34,858 nt of DNA from Bacteroidaceae bacterium (lineage in GTDB: Bacteria; Bacteroidota; Bacteroidia; Bacteroidales; Bacteroidaceae). Positions 16,683 to 26,195 of this stretch are shown in pieces. The stretch is taken from contig JAIKZH010000024.1 of NCBI GenBank assembly GCA_024682395.1, positions 1 through 34,858 of the forward strand, written 5' to 3'. The notes below the pieces were generated by a model. That model was not told the DNA's origin. It searched no databases and was given only the letters and a program-made list of their open reading frames with translations. Numbering within the stretch: position 1 is the first letter of the stretch; every line of letters starts with the position of its first letter. The position numbers and the translations under genes are program-made.

Positions 16683-17825
16683 TTATTTTTTACAAAAGAG
16701 GTATTTTAGTACTATTTTCCAGAAAGAATCCAGGCATCCGTTTTCTATTTGTGTGTCATAGAAATAACTTATGAAATTAGGATGTTTTCCAGCATGACGG
16801 CAAAAGAAATTGCGTTTGGATGCGCTTTCTAACATGTTCTGGTATTTTTGTCCTTTATCTATTAATTGAGTCAGGTATTTGGTTTTTTCGAGATATAAAC
16901 GGTTAGTATCTCCTTTATCTATTATCGCTTCTGCTGCATATGTGCCGCTTTGCAAGGCGTAATATATTCCTTCGCCTGTTAATGGTTCCACAAATCCTGC
17001 GGCGTCACCAACAAACAGGGTATTCCAGTGATAAGGTTTTTCCATGTATGCCCCAATTGGTAACATAGCACCTCGCAAAGGGTATTTTTCTACATGTTGT
17101 ACTTTTAGCTCCTGAATAAACCGTCTCATGGCTGAATTAACATCAAAATCATGATCAGGAAGTTTTACTAACCCCACACAAGTCTTTTCTTTTTTACTGA
17201 AAACCCATGCGTAACTGTCGGGTATAATATTGAGGTAGATATTAACACCTTTCATGTCGAGATCTTCTTTTTCAGTGTTTATTTCTAAACACATAGAACT
17301 TTTCCTCTTTCTTGAGAAGGTGTCGGGAAATTCTCGTGCCAACAAATGTTCAATATGACTATTAGCTCCATCGGCAGCAATTAAATGCTCATATTGAATC
17401 TCGGTATCAGCCGTTTTTGCAATCTGTTGTACGAAATCAATCTCAGTGATTGTGGTATTGTCCTTGAATTGACCTCCCAAACTGATAAAATGGTTGACAA
17501 GCCATTGGTCAAATTTCTCACGGTCAACCAATGTTATCGGTTTGGAAGGTTTACAAGATACTATTAGTTTATGGCTTTTATCAAATATATTGAAATATTC
17601 TTCTTCGTTTTTAGACGATTGACTCATACACTCCTCATAGGCGGTTTCACCAACGAGATTTTTAAGGCAGTTTTGTGATTTTTGTGTAAATAAACCTGCG
17701 CACAATTTCTGACGAGGGAATGATTGTTTGTCAATCAAAAGACATTCAATCCCCGCCTTCATTAATTTTATTGCACAAGCCGAACCTGCAGGTCCTGCCC
17801 CTATGATAAGAGTGTTGGTTTTCAT
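16683..17825 (-). CDS. Geranylgeranyl-reductase-family FAD oxidoreductase
   Basis: The 380-residue flavoprotein starts with a Rossmann motif, LIIGAGPAGSACAIKL (GxGxxG at 9-14), and has the second FAD-binding block FVGDAAGFVEPLTGEGIYYAL (core GDAAGFVEPLTGEGI). Between are LVDREKFDQWL, LIAADGANS and PLRGAMLPIG. This layout fits the geranylgeranyl reductase/digeranylgeranylglycerophospholipid reductase-like family, a subset of the PHBH-fold flavoproteins, which reduce isoprenoid double bonds or hydroxylate aromatic compounds. In Bacteroidota the substrate of these proteins is not established; menaquinone side-chain or another isoprenoid is a possibility. It lies 53 bases after uxaB on the same strand with no clear promoter, so it may be co-transcribed. 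Confidence 0.8.
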   Translation of the reverse strand: MKTNTLIIGAGPAGSACAIKLMKAGIECLLIDKQSFPRQKLCAGLFTQKSQNCLKNLVGETAYEECMSQSSKNEEEYFNIFDKSHKLIVSCKPSKPITLVDREKFDQWLVNHFISLGGQFKDNTTITEIDFVQQIAKTADTEIQYEHLIAADGANSHIEHLLAREFPDTFSRKRKSSMCLEINTEKEDLDMKGVNIYLNIIPDSYAWVFSKKEKTCVGLVKLPDHDFDVNSAMRRFIQELKVQHVEKYPLRGAMLPIGAYMEKPYHWNTLFVGDAAGFVEPLTGEGIYYALQSGTYAAEAIIDKGDTNRLYLEKTKYLTQLIDKGQKYQNMLESASKRNFFCRHAGKHPNFISYFYDTQIENGCLDSFWKIVLKYLFCKK

Positions 17826-17878
17826 TAAGTTATATTATTTTTTTGATAAAATCCGTAAAGTCATTATGAGTTTCCTGA

Positions 17879-19348
17879 TTAAAGGATAGTTTTAACGGCT
17901 TCGAGCATTCCGAGTTCTTGAATCTTGTCAAGGTCTTTCTTTACTAAATCAGTTAAGCCCGGTATGTTGTTAAGATTTTCGTGCCATATGTTTTCTGCAG
18001 CAAGCACACCTTCGGCAATCTTTTGAGTGTCGTTAGTTTTCCATAAATCAGAAAGTAATTGTACGATTTCTGGGGCATCGTTAGGGGTGATATCAGCTCC
18101 GTCAGCTCGTTTTCCTCCCTTGTAATATGTTATGATTGCAGCAAGACCGAATACAAGTCCTTGTGGAAGTTCGCCTTTTCGTTCAAGATAAATCTTAACT
18201 CCAGGTAAATCGCGTGTCTCATATTTAGGGAATGAATTCAACATGATACTTGTTACCTGATGATCTACATAAGGGTTGTTGAATCGTTCTAAGACATCTG
18301 TTGCAAACTGTTGTAATTCTTCCATTGGAAGATTGAGTGTTTGCATTAATTCTTCAAATTGAACTTTATGTATGTATTTTCCCACGATAGGGTCGTTGCA
18401 AGCATCACGTACGATATTTATTCCTGATAAATATGCAACAGGAGAAAGTACAGTGTGAGGACCATTTAACAATGTTACCTTGCGCTCGTGGTATGGCTTT
18501 TCAGATTCTGCAATCAAAACATTAAGATTTGCCTTTTCGGCAGGGAATTCCTTCTTTAATGTTTCAATATCCATGTTTTCAGGTTTTTCAATCACCCATA
18601 AATGGAAGGCCTCACCTTGAACCACGAGGTTGTCCTCATATGAAATCTTTTCTTGGATTTGTTTTATTTCTTTTCTTGGGAATCCTGGAACAATGCGGTC
18701 AACTAATGTTGCACAAACATAGCAATAATCAGTAAACCATTGTTTGAATTCAGAATAATCTCCCATGAATTGATCTTTCCAAAGTTCAATGTATTTGTAT
18801 ATACATTCTTTTAAGTGATGTCCGTTGAGGAAAATCAACTCACATGGCATGATAATAAGTCCTTTATCTGCAGCTCCGTTAAATGTACGGAAACGACGAT
18901 ATAATAATTGTGTTAGTTTTCCTGGGTAGCTTGATGCAGGTGCGTCAGAGAGTTGGCAGTTTGGATCGAAAGCGATACCAGCTTCGGTTGTGTTGCTGAT
19001 TACGAAACGGATTTCAGGTTGGTCTGCCAATGCCATAAATGCCTGATTTTGTGAATATGGGTTAAGTGCTCTACTTATACAATCAACACGTGTGAGTGAA
19101 TTGACAACCTCACCATTTAAGCGTCCTTGCAAGTTGACGTGATATAAGCAGTCCTGTCCGTTGAGCATGTCAACCATACCTTTTTCAATAGGTTGGACAA
19201 CTACAACACTTGAATTGAAGTCGGTACGTTGATTCATGTTGTAGATAATCCAATCAACAAAACAACGAAGGAAGTTACCTTCACCAAATTGAATAATTCT
19301 TTCAGGTGCAATGCTTTTAGGAGCTGTACGTTTGTTTAAAGCTTTCAT
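17879..19348 (-). CDS. uxaB: Tagaturonate reductase (altronate oxidoreductase)
   Basis: The enzyme reduces tagaturonate to altronate with NADH in the galacturonate branch of hexuronate catabolism. The 489-residue protein matches the long-chain mannitol dehydrogenase fold: an N-terminal Rossmann part beginning with IIQFGEGNFLRCFVDWII (key GEGNFLR), ISNTTEAGI, and a helical C-terminal part with KVTLLNGPHTVLSPVAYLSG (core LLNGPHT), the family's active-site region. Length equals that of E. coli UxaB (about 480). No uxaA or uxaC is in the window, so the pathway genes are elsewhere or this gene stands apart. It has its own promoter-like box upstream. Confidence 0.92.
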   Translation of the reverse strand: MKALNKRTAPKSIAPERIIQFGEGNFLRCFVDWIIYNMNQRTDFNSSVVVVQPIEKGMVDMLNGQDCLYHVNLQGRLNGEVVNSLTRVDCISRALNPYSQNQAFMALADQPEIRFVISNTTEAGIAFDPNCQLSDAPASSYPGKLTQLLYRRFRTFNGAADKGLIIMPCELIFLNGHHLKECIYKYIELWKDQFMGDYSEFKQWFTDYCYVCATLVDRIVPGFPRKEIKQIQEKISYEDNLVVQGEAFHLWVIEKPENMDIETLKKEFPAEKANLNVLIAESEKPYHERKVTLLNGPHTVLSPVAYLSGINIVRDACNDPIVGKYIHKVQFEELMQTLNLPMEELQQFATDVLERFNNPYVDHQVTSIMLNSFPKYETRDLPGVKIYLERKGELPQGLVFGLAAIITYYKGGKRADGADITPNDAPEIVQLLSDLWKTNDTQKIAEGVLAAENIWHENLNNIPGLTDLVKKDLDKIQELGMLEAVKTIL

Positions 19349-19418
19349 AATTGTTTACAAATATTTATTTTGTAAGATATGTTATTGTTTAGATATTTTG
19401 TTGTTATTCGTTATTCTT

Positions 19419-19427
19419 GCAAAGTTA
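19419..19427 (-). promoter_or_regulatory. -7 promoter box of uxaB
   Basis: On the minus strand this reads TAACTTTGC, an excellent TAnnTTTG match, 70 bases before the uxaB start. The -33 position has no clear TTG. The leader of about 65 bases has no structure I can name. Confidence 0.5.
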
Positions 19428-19574
19428 ATAATAATTTTTTACATAGATGTAATATTCTATTTTTTTGAGTGTCTTGTTTTCAATTATCGAATAATAAACC
19501 TATGTTTTGAGCGCAGATGATGCAATAATAATGTCTTTCATGGTGTGTTGTAGGGCAATATAGGAATATTTTGT

Positions 19575-20333
19575 TTACAAATAAAAATTTTCTGTTAATT
19601 TTTTGAATTCTGAACTGTTTCCGCCCGATTTATCTTTGATAATTAACTGTTGAACTTCAGTTTGTCTTATATCGCGGGCAAAACTCAAAAGTACTCGCTG
19701 GGCAGTATTTGATTCGTACATCTTGGCTGTGGTGAAAACATCACATCTATGTGTTAGATATAAACAATTTTCGGCGCATGAAGCAATAAATGTTAATGCT
19801 GAAGAGTAGGGGATGATAACGAAAAAAATACCATCTTTGTCTAATAGATTTTCAATGCCCTTTATCAGTTGGTCAAAACTAAGATTTGTAGTGTGCTTAG
19901 CGGTATTTTCTCTGTTATTGTAACACTTCGTTTCTTCTTCGTAAAATGGTGGATTGCTGATGATTATATTAAAAGATTTGATAGATGAAAATGTTGTATT
20001 GTTAACACTCGTGAAATCAATTTGACAAACCTCAATTCGGTCGGAATACGACGCTTCTTCGATGTTTTTCTTTGCTTGTCTTATTGAAGGCGAATCAATG
20101 TCAATTCCAATGATATTTTCGGATTTTGTTTCTTGAGCCATCATTATGGAAATCAGTCCGGAACCAGTTCCAATATCGAGAATTTTTGTAGATGGTTCGT
20201 TCGTGAATGATGTGGGTTGTCTTTTGAGTATATTGCAAGCCCATGCGCCTAATAAAACTCCGTCTGTGTTGGTTTTTAAAGCACATTGATCGTGCCAAAT
20301 TCTAAATTTCTTAAACTGAAAGAATGGTTCCAT
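19575..20333 (-). CDS. trmN6: tRNA1(Val) (adenine(37)-N6)-methyltransferase
   Basis: The enzyme methylates N6 of A37 in the anticodon loop of tRNA-Val using S-adenosylmethionine. The 252-residue protein has FKKFRIWHDQCALKTNTDGVLLG at its start (the diagnostic piece is MKTNTDGVLLGAW-like, here LKTNTDGVLLGAW), the SAM site LDIGTGSGLISIMMAQ and the N6-adenine methyltransferase motif NPPFYEEE. These match the YfiC family. I set the start at ATG 20333 rather than a TTG two codons upstream. It is alone in its unit, divergent from glyA. Confidence 0.92.
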   Translation of the reverse strand: MEPFFQFKKFRIWHDQCALKTNTDGVLLGAWACNILKRQPTSFTNEPSTKILDIGTGSGLISIMMAQETKSENIIGIDIDSPSIRQAKKNIEEASYSDRIEVCQIDFTSVNNTTFSSIKSFNIIISNPPFYEEETKCYNNRENTAKHTTNLSFDQLIKGIENLLDKDGIFFVIIPYSSALTFIASCAENCLYLTHRCDVFTTAKMYESNTAQRVLLSFARDIRQTEVQQLIIKDKSGGNSSEFKKLTENFYL

Positions 20334-20394
20334 GAGCAATAATGAATGTGAACAAAAAATGCATAATGCAAGATAATTGAATAATATTCTGGTG

Positions 20395-20403
20395 GCAAAG
20401 TTA
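20395..20403 (-). promoter_or_regulatory. -7 promoter box of trmN6
   Basis: The minus strand reads TAACTTTGC, identical to the box before uxaB, 61 bases before the gene start. Confidence 0.5.
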
Positions 20404-20465
20404 GTGTTTTTACTTAAGATATTTAACTTTATTATTATTTATATTGATAAAAAGTCGATATGCGA

Positions 20466-20496
20466 TTGTAGATTCTGAATAATTTCGTATATTTGC
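20466..20496 (+). promoter_or_regulatory. Complete promoter of glyA
   Basis: TTG at 20466-20468, a 19-base spacer and TATATTTGC at 20488-20496 reproduce the Bacteroidota sigma-ABfr consensus TTTG-N19-TAnnTTTG. This is the best promoter in the window. The leader to the ATG is about 50 bases. Confidence 0.75.
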
Positions 20497-20554
20497 AGTC
20501 GTTTATAACATGAAATAAAATAAGTTAAAACAATAATAACATAAAAATCGACGA

Positions 20555-21838
20555 ATGATGGAAAGAGACAACGAAATTTTCTCTTTGATTGAGCGCGAAC
20601 ATCAGCGCCAATTGAAAGGTATTGAACTTATTGCAAGTGAAAACTTTGTTAGTGACCAAGTAATGCAAGCCATGGGTTCATGTCTTACTAATAAATATGC
20701 AGAAGGTTATCCAGGCAAGCGCTATTATGGTGGTTGTGAGGTAGTCGATATTGTTGAAAGTCTTGCTATTGAACGTATTTGCAAACTTTTTGGTGCAGAA
20801 TATGCTAACGTGCAACCACACTCTGGTGCTCAAGCAAATGCAGCAGTACTTCTTTCAGTATTGAAACCAGGTGACACTTTCATGGGATTGAACCTTGATC
20901 ACGGTGGTCACTTGTCACATGGTAGTCATGTAAACACCAGCGGTATCCTTTATAACCCAATTGGTTATAATCTTAATCCAGATACTTGTCGCGTGGACTA
21001 TGACGAAATGGAGAAGTTGGCTTTGCAGCACAAACCAAAGTTGATTATTGGTGGTGGTTCTGCATATAGCCGTGAATGGGATTATGCACGTATGCGTAAG
21101 ATAGCAGATGAAGTAGGTGCTCTTCTTATGATTGACATGGCACACCCTGCAGGTCTTATCGCTGCTGGCTTGCTCGACAACCCATTGAAATATGCTCATA
21201 TCGTAACTTCAACAACTCATAAAACACTTCGTGGACCTCGTGGTGGTATTATCCTCCTTGGTAAAGATTTCGACAATCCTTGGGGACTCACAACTCCAAA
21301 GGGCGAAATCAAGAAGATGTCTGCAATCTTGAATTCAGCAGTATTCCCAGGTCAGCAAGGTGGTCCATTGGAGCACGTTATCGCAGCTAAGGCTGTTGCA
21401 TTCGGTGAAGCATTGACTCCTGAATTTAAGGAATATCAAGCTCAAGTTAAGAAGAATGCATCAGTATTGGCTAATGCACTTATTGACAAAGGCTTCAATG
21501 TATGTTCAGGTGGTACAGATAACCACTCAATGTTGGTTGACCTCCGTTCTAAATATCCAGATCTTACTGGTAAGGTTGCAGAAAAGGCTCTTGTTGCAGC
21601 AGATATTACTGCAAATAAGAATATGGTGCCATTTGATAGCCGTAGCGCATTCCAAACAAGTGGTATCCGTCTTGGAACTCCAGCAATCACAACACGTGGT
21701 GCAAAAGAAGACCTTATGTATGAAATTGCTGACATGATTGAAACAATCCTCAACACTCCAGAGGATGATGCAGTCATCGCACGTGTACGCTCTCATGTAA
21801 ATGAACTTATGAAGAATTACCCAATTTTCGCTTGGTAA
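20555..21838 (+). CDS. glyA: Serine hydroxymethyltransferase
   Basis: This PLP enzyme converts serine plus tetrahydrofolate to glycine plus 5,10-methylene-THF, the main entry into one-carbon metabolism. The 427-residue translation shows [51 protein letters not shown] and [13 protein letters not shown], with Lys223 as the PLP-binding lysine. Length matches bacterial GlyA. The start is ATGATG at 20555/20558; the first is used here. The gene is preceded by a full promoter and has strong, GC-richer codon choice than its neighbours, as expected for a highly expressed enzyme. Function is certain by homology. Confidence 0.97.
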   Translation: MMERDNEIFSLIEREHQRQLKGIELIASENFVSDQVMQAMGSCLTNKYAEGYPGKRYYGGCEVVDIVESLAIERICKLFGAEYANVQPHSGAQANAAVLLSVLKPGDTFMGLNLDHGGHLSHGSHVNTSGILYNPIGYNLNPDTCRVDYDEMEKLALQHKPKLIIGGGSAYSREWDYARMRKIADEVGALLMIDMAHPAGLIAAGLLDNPLKYAHIVTSTTHKTLRGPRGGIILLGKDFDNPWGLTTPKGEIKKMSAILNSAVFPGQQGGPLEHVIAAKAVAFGEALTPEFKEYQAQVKKNASVLANALIDKGFNVCSGGTDNHSMLVDLRSKYPDLTGKVAEKALVAADITANKNMVPFDSRSAFQTSGIRLGTPAITTRGAKEDLMYEIADMIETILNTPEDDAVIARVRSHVNELMKNYPIFAW

Positions 21839-21863
21839 TTTATAAAAAATAACTTTTACGGGT

Positions 21864-22913
21864 ATGGACAAAACGCCTTTATTAGGTATGAGTCTTGTTG
21901 AATTACAAGACATTACAGATGAATTAGCAATGCCTAAATTCACAGCAAAACAAATAATGCAGTGGATTTATCAGAAGAATGTGGTTGAAATAGATGAGAT
22001 GACAAATATTTCTAAATCACATCGCCGACTATTGTCTGAAAAATATTGTGTTGGGCGTTCCATGCCGATAGAAATTCAAACCTCACAGGACGGGACAGAG
22101 AAATATCTGTTCCGTACCAGTGACGGCTGTTTTATTGAGACAGTATATATTCCTGATCATGAACGTGCTACATTGTGCGTTTCATCACAAGTAGGATGTA
22201 AAATGAATTGTGAATTCTGTCAAACAGGTAAACAGGGTTTTAATGGAAATCTCTCTGTTGCAGATATATTAAACCAAATATATACTGTTAATACAATTGC
22301 TGTAGAAAAAAACAATGCAGCTCTTACTAACATTGTCTATATGGGACAAGGGGAACCATTAGACAATTATAATAATGTTAAGAAGTCAATTGATATCTTA
22401 ACAGCAAATTATGGTTGGGCATGGAGTCCAAAACGAATTACTTTATCAACAGTAGGACTTAAAAAGTCGTTGAAGAACTTCCTACAAGAAACAGAATGTC
22501 ATTTAGCAATTAGTCTCCATTTCCCATTACACGAACAACGTCTGCAATATATGCCTGCAGAACGTCAATTCCCTATAAAAGACATAATCTCATTGCTTAA
22601 TCAATATGATTGGAGTCATCAAAGACGACTTTCGTTTGAATACACAATGTTTGATGGTGTTAATGATTCTACATTATTCGCCAAAGAACTTATAAAGTTG
22701 CTTGGAAACATCCCTTGTAGGGTTAATCTCATACCATTCCATCAGATTGAAGGTACAGATTTGAAACCTTCTTCGATGACACGTATAACAACATTTCGTG
22801 ATTATCTTACAAAACGTGGAATATATACTACAGTCAGAACTTCTCGAGGACAAGATATTCAGGCTGCTTGTGGTTTATTATCAACGAAGAAACAATTAGA
22901 AAATCATGAATAG
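21864..22913 (+). CDS. rlmN: Dual-specificity 23S rRNA/tRNA adenine-C2 methyltransferase
   Basis: This radical-SAM enzyme methylates C2 of A2503 in 23S rRNA and of A37 in some tRNAs. The 349-residue protein has the CxxxCxxC iron-sulfur site at Cys112, Cys116 and Cys119 (VGCKMNCEFCQTG), preceded by the RlmN N-terminal domain and ERATLCVSSQ. MGQGEPLDNY and the C-terminal SRGQDIQAACGLL, with the Cys that forms the methyl-enzyme intermediate, are present. It begins 25 bases after glyA and overlaps the next gene by eight bases. It is the first of a run of overlapping genes, rlmN-DUF4837-pdxA. Confidence 0.95.
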   Translation: MDKTPLLGMSLVELQDITDELAMPKFTAKQIMQWIYQKNVVEIDEMTNISKSHRRLLSEKYCVGRSMPIEIQTSQDGTEKYLFRTSDGCFIETVYIPDHERATLCVSSQVGCKMNCEFCQTGKQGFNGNLSVADILNQIYTVNTIAVEKNNAALTNIVYMGQGEPLDNYNNVKKSIDILTANYGWAWSPKRITLSTVGLKKSLKNFLQETECHLAISLHFPLHEQRLQYMPAERQFPIKDIISLLNQYDWSHQRRLSFEYTMFDGVNDSTLFAKELIKLLGNIPCRVNLIPFHQIEGTDLKPSSMTRITTFRDYLTKRGIYTTVRTSRGQDIQAACGLLSTKKQLENHE

Positions 22914-23937
22914 ACTTTTAATAATCTTAGCCGTAGTTTTATCTATTATCTCGTGTAACAATAGTGGTGAACGTGTTCAACGTCATCGTTCTCCGTCACT
23001 CTTAATCCCTACATCAAGCGGTAATCCGTATGAGGTGATGGTAGTGGCTGAAGATTCTATTTGGAATGGAATTGCCGGTATTAATTTAAGTACCGTATTG
23101 ACAACTCCGCTTCCAATGTTACCACAGGAAGAACCGATGTTTCATGTTAGTCATATCACTAATGAACATTATGATAGAATTACCAATTTGTTTAGAAATA
23201 TCGTTCTTTTACAAGTAAATCCATATACAACACAACCTCATATCTCTTTGCAACACGACTTATTTTCGTCTCCTCAACTTGTTATGACCATCGAAGGTCC
23301 GTCTCAAGATGAATTGGCAGAGTTTATTTCAAATAAGACTCAGTTGATTATCAATTATTTTACTGATGAAGAGATTAATCGTACTGCAGCAATCATAGAT
23401 GATGAACATAACCCTAAATTTTTCAAGGCTGTAAAGGAAATGTTTGGTTGTGAGTTGTCTATACCTACTGATTTGAATAAAATTAAAATTGGTGATAATT
23501 TCATTTGGGCATCTAATGATGGCGTTTCAAATATTCAGAACGTATGTATATATAGTTTCCCGTATGTCTCACAGAAAATTTTCACACGTGGCGCATATAT
23601 AGCGTTGAGAGATACATTTATGAAACGAAATATACAAGGAATAAAAGACGGACAATACATGTCAACAAACGACGAGTTTGTACAGGTTAAAAACATGCAA
23701 GTCAGAGGACGATATGTTCAAGAAGCTCGTGGTTTATGGGAGATGACCAATGATATGATGGGAGGTCCTTTTATTTCTCATTCACAAGTAGATACTGTTA
23801 ATAATATGGTAATTGTAGTTGAGGGATTTGTTTATGCTCCAGATAAAATGAAACGAACAATGCTTCGACGTCTTGAAGCTGCATTATATACTTTAAAATT
23901 ACCAACTGAAAAAAATAATAAAAATGAAAAAAATTAA
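22906..23937 (+). CDS. DUF4837 family lipoprotein
   Basis: The 343-residue protein has a lipoprotein signal peptide (MNRLLIILAVVLSIISC) with Cys17 and is therefore exported. The mature part is the DUF4837 type found almost only in Bacteroidota: GNPYEVMVVAEDSIW near the start, a middle with LVMTIEGPSQDEL, and ARGLWEMTNDMMGGPF towards the end, the most recognisable block. No catalytic motif is visible and the function is not known. It overlaps rlmN upstream by 8 bases and pdxA downstream by 14, so its expression is tied to both. Confidence 0.85.
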   Translation: MNRLLIILAVVLSIISCNNSGERVQRHRSPSLLIPTSSGNPYEVMVVAEDSIWNGIAGINLSTVLTTPLPMLPQEEPMFHVSHITNEHYDRITNLFRNIVLLQVNPYTTQPHISLQHDLFSSPQLVMTIEGPSQDELAEFISNKTQLIINYFTDEEINRTAAIIDDEHNPKFFKAVKEMFGCELSIPTDLNKIKIGDNFIWASNDGVSNIQNVCIYSFPYVSQKIFTRGAYIALRDTFMKRNIQGIKDGQYMSTNDEFVQVKNMQVRGRYVQEARGLWEMTNDMMGGPFISHSQVDTVNNMVIVVEGFVYAPDKMKRTMLRRLEAALYTLKLPTEKNNKNEKN

Positions 23938-25024
23938 AATCGGCATAACACATGGTGATATCAATGGTGTGGGATACGAAGTCATTTTGAAGACTTTTGA
24001 TTCTGAGGAAATGTTGAGTTTATGCACACCTATAGTTTATGGTTCACCAAAAGTTGCAACATATCATCGTAAGTCTTTTGAATGCCCAACAAATTTTGTT
24101 GTGAAAGAATCGGCTAATCAAGCAGAAGAGGGTGTTTTGAATATTGTGAATTGTTTTGGCGAAAAAGAACTCAAAATAGATTTCGCAAAATCAACCGAAG
24201 AAGCCGGAAATGCCTCATTCGTTGCATTGGAAAAGGCTTTGGATGAGTACAAAGAAGGTGCTTACGATGTTTTAGTCACTGCACCAATAAATAAGAATAA
24301 TATACAGCGTGAAGGATTCCATTTCCCTGGTCACACAGAATATATAGAGGAAAAGGTTGGTGACGGAAACAAGGCGTTAATGATCTTAATGAAAGATTCA
24401 TTACGAATAGCTTTGGTTACTACACACTTGCCTATATCTCAGGTGGCACAAGCAATCACTAAAGAACTTATCGAAGAAAAGATCTCTATCTTGTATAATT
24501 CTTTACGTAGAGATTTTATGATTGATAATCCCCGTATTGCAGTATTGTCTTTAAACCCACATTGTGGTGATGGCGGTTTGATTGGTAGCGAAGAACAAGA
24601 AATAATAACACCAGTTATTAATGAAATGTTCGATAAGGGTATTCATTGTTTTGGACCTTATGCCGCTGACGGATTCTTTGGCTCAGGTAATTATCAGCAT
24701 TTCGATGCTATACTTGCCATGTATCACGACCAAGGTTTGGCTCCTTTTAAAGCATTGGCAATGGATGGCGGAGTTAATTTCACTGCTGGCTTACCAATTA
24801 TCAGAACATCTCCGGCTCATGGAACAGCCTACGATATTGCAGGAAAAGGAATCGCTAATGAAGATTCTTTTAGACAAGCAGTATATGTTGCTATCGATGT
24901 GGCAAGAAATCGTAATCGCTATGATGAAGCATATGCAAATCCTCTTCAAAAGCAATATTACGAGAAACGTGATGATAGTGACAAGTTGAAATTAGATCAA
25001 GTAACAGAAGAAGACACATTCTAA
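23924..25024 (+). CDS. pdxA: 4-hydroxythreonine-4-phosphate dehydrogenase
   Basis: The enzyme oxidises 4-phosphohydroxy-threonine in the DXP-dependent pathway to pyridoxal phosphate. The 366-residue protein begins with the ITHGDINGVGYEV motif typical of PdxA (GDPAGIGPE equivalent), and has TAPINKNN, the metal-binding GHTEY, ALVTTHLP, and MYHDQGLAPFKAL with another metal His. The C-terminal FTAGLPIIRTSPAHGTAYDIAG block (core RTSPAHGTAYDIAG) is strongly conserved. It follows DUF4837 with a 14-base overlap. A hairpin lies between it and the next gene. Confidence 0.95.
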   Translation: MKKIKIGITHGDINGVGYEVILKTFDSEEMLSLCTPIVYGSPKVATYHRKSFECPTNFVVKESANQAEEGVLNIVNCFGEKELKIDFAKSTEEAGNASFVALEKALDEYKEGAYDVLVTAPINKNNIQREGFHFPGHTEYIEEKVGDGNKALMILMKDSLRIALVTTHLPISQVAQAITKELIEEKISILYNSLRRDFMIDNPRIAVLSLNPHCGDGGLIGSEEQEIITPVINEMFDKGIHCFGPYAADGFFGSGNYQHFDAILAMYHDQGLAPFKALAMDGGVNFTAGLPIIRTSPAHGTAYDIAGKGIANEDSFRQAVYVAIDVARNRNRYDEAYANPLQKQYYEKRDDSDKLKLDQVTEEDTF

Positions 25025-25034
25025 AAAATTATAT

Positions 25035-25086
25035 TAACTGCATACATTATGTAATATTGTCTGATATGTATCTCAGAGAACAGTTA
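25035..25086 (+). terminator. Long-loop hairpin after pdxA
   Basis: TAACTG (25035-25040) pairs with CAGTTA (25081-25086), and ATACAT (25042-25047) with ATGTAT (25066-25071); T5 follows at 25091. It lies between pdxA and the membrane-protein gene. It could be a weak terminator or attenuator, not a strong one. Confidence 0.35.
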
Positions 25087-25102
25087 TAAGTTTTTATAAT
25101 TA

Positions 25103-26167
25103 ATGAAGAATAAGGTAAGAAATATCTTTTTTGCGTTTGGAATCATAGCAATCATTGTTATGATTCTAACGTTTAAAGTGAGTTTTGTTGAAATCTGGGC
25201 AGATATTCGAAAAACCGGACTACATTTCGCTCTTATTTTGGGCTTATGGCTTGTTTTATATATAATGAATGCATTGACATGGCGTGTTATTATAAAAGGA
25301 AGCGGAGATTGTAATATCTCATTTTGGAAACTGATTAAAATCACTATAAGTGGATTTGCTCTAAATTATGTTACTCCTGCCGGTCTGATGGGTGGTGAAC
25401 CTTATAAGATATTGGAATTATCTCCTTATATCGGTCATGAACGTGCCACATCATCGGTTTTATTGTTTGCAATGACTCATATATTTGCACATTTCTGGTA
25501 CTGGCTAACATCTGTTCTTCTATTTATAGTATTGATCATAACAAATCTTGTGTCATTAAATTATGAAATGTCGATTGTATTGCCGTCCATTTTAGTGTTT
25601 AGTATTCTTGGAATATATCTGTTTATTCGAGGATATAAAAATGGAATGGTTGTGCGTATTATAAATGTAATATGTAAATTGCCATTTTGTAAGAAATTGA
25701 GAACCAGTCTTTTAGAAAATCATTTAGCTGAACTCAAAAACATCGACTCACAGATAGCGCAATTACAGAATCAGAATCAAAAGAGTTTCTGGGGCTCTCT
25801 ACTCTTAGAATATGTTGGTAGGGTAATGCAGTCGTTCGAGATTTATATTTTGCTGATGATTGTAGGAATACAAGGCTCTCCGTTACTTCTTTTTACTTAT
25901 AGTTTTATAATATTGGCATTTACATCGTTGTTTGCAAATATTCTGTTTTTTCTACCTTTACAGATTGGCGGTCGTGAAGGAGGTTTTGCAATGTCAACTA
26001 TGCAATTAAATCTGATAGGTGAATCAGGAAGTCCAATTCCTATGAACGAGATAATGACAATAGCTATGTTTATTAGTATAATATGTCGTGTGAGGGAACT
26101 ATTCTGGACTACAGTTGGACTGATTCTAATGAAAATAAGTACAAAAGTGAAAATAAAAGATATATAA
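25103..26167 (+). CDS. UPF0104/LPG-synthase-TM-like membrane protein (flippase-like)
   Basis: The 354-residue protein has about eight hydrophobic segments, beginning at residues 8-26 and ending near 340, with a short polar loop rich in Q and N around 200-220. The word NYVTPAGLMGGEPYKI (about 92-107) is the conserved core of the UPF0104/AglD-type family (lysylphosphatidylglycerol synthase transmembrane region), as is PLQIGGREGGFAM (about 287-300). Family members include the flippase half of MprF and archaeal AglD. It lacks the cytosolic aminoacyl-transferase half of MprF. Location at the head of the nucleotidyltransferase/CDP-alcohol genes suggests it may move or modify their lipid product; that is inference. 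Confidence 0.8.
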   Translation: MKNKVRNIFFAFGIIAIIVMILTFKVSFVEIWADIRKTGLHFALILGLWLVLYIMNALTWRVIIKGSGDCNISFWKLIKITISGFALNYVTPAGLMGGEPYKILELSPYIGHERATSSVLLFAMTHIFAHFWYWLTSVLLFIVLIITNLVSLNYEMSIVLPSILVFSILGIYLFIRGYKNGMVVRIINVICKLPFCKKLRTSLLENHLAELKNIDSQIAQLQNQNQKSFWGSLLLEYVGRVMQSFEIYILLMIVGIQGSPLLLFTYSFIILAFTSLFANILFFLPLQIGGREGGFAMSTMQLNLIGESGSPIPMNEIMTIAMFISIICRVRELFWTTVGLILMKISTKVKIKDI

Positions 26168-26195
26168 TCATAGGATTTATAAATACGTTATTATC

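Noticed and set aside
21527-21943. 138-codon minus-strand frame over glyA/rlmN
   Set aside because: It is opposite to conserved glyA and rlmN sequence and has no domain.
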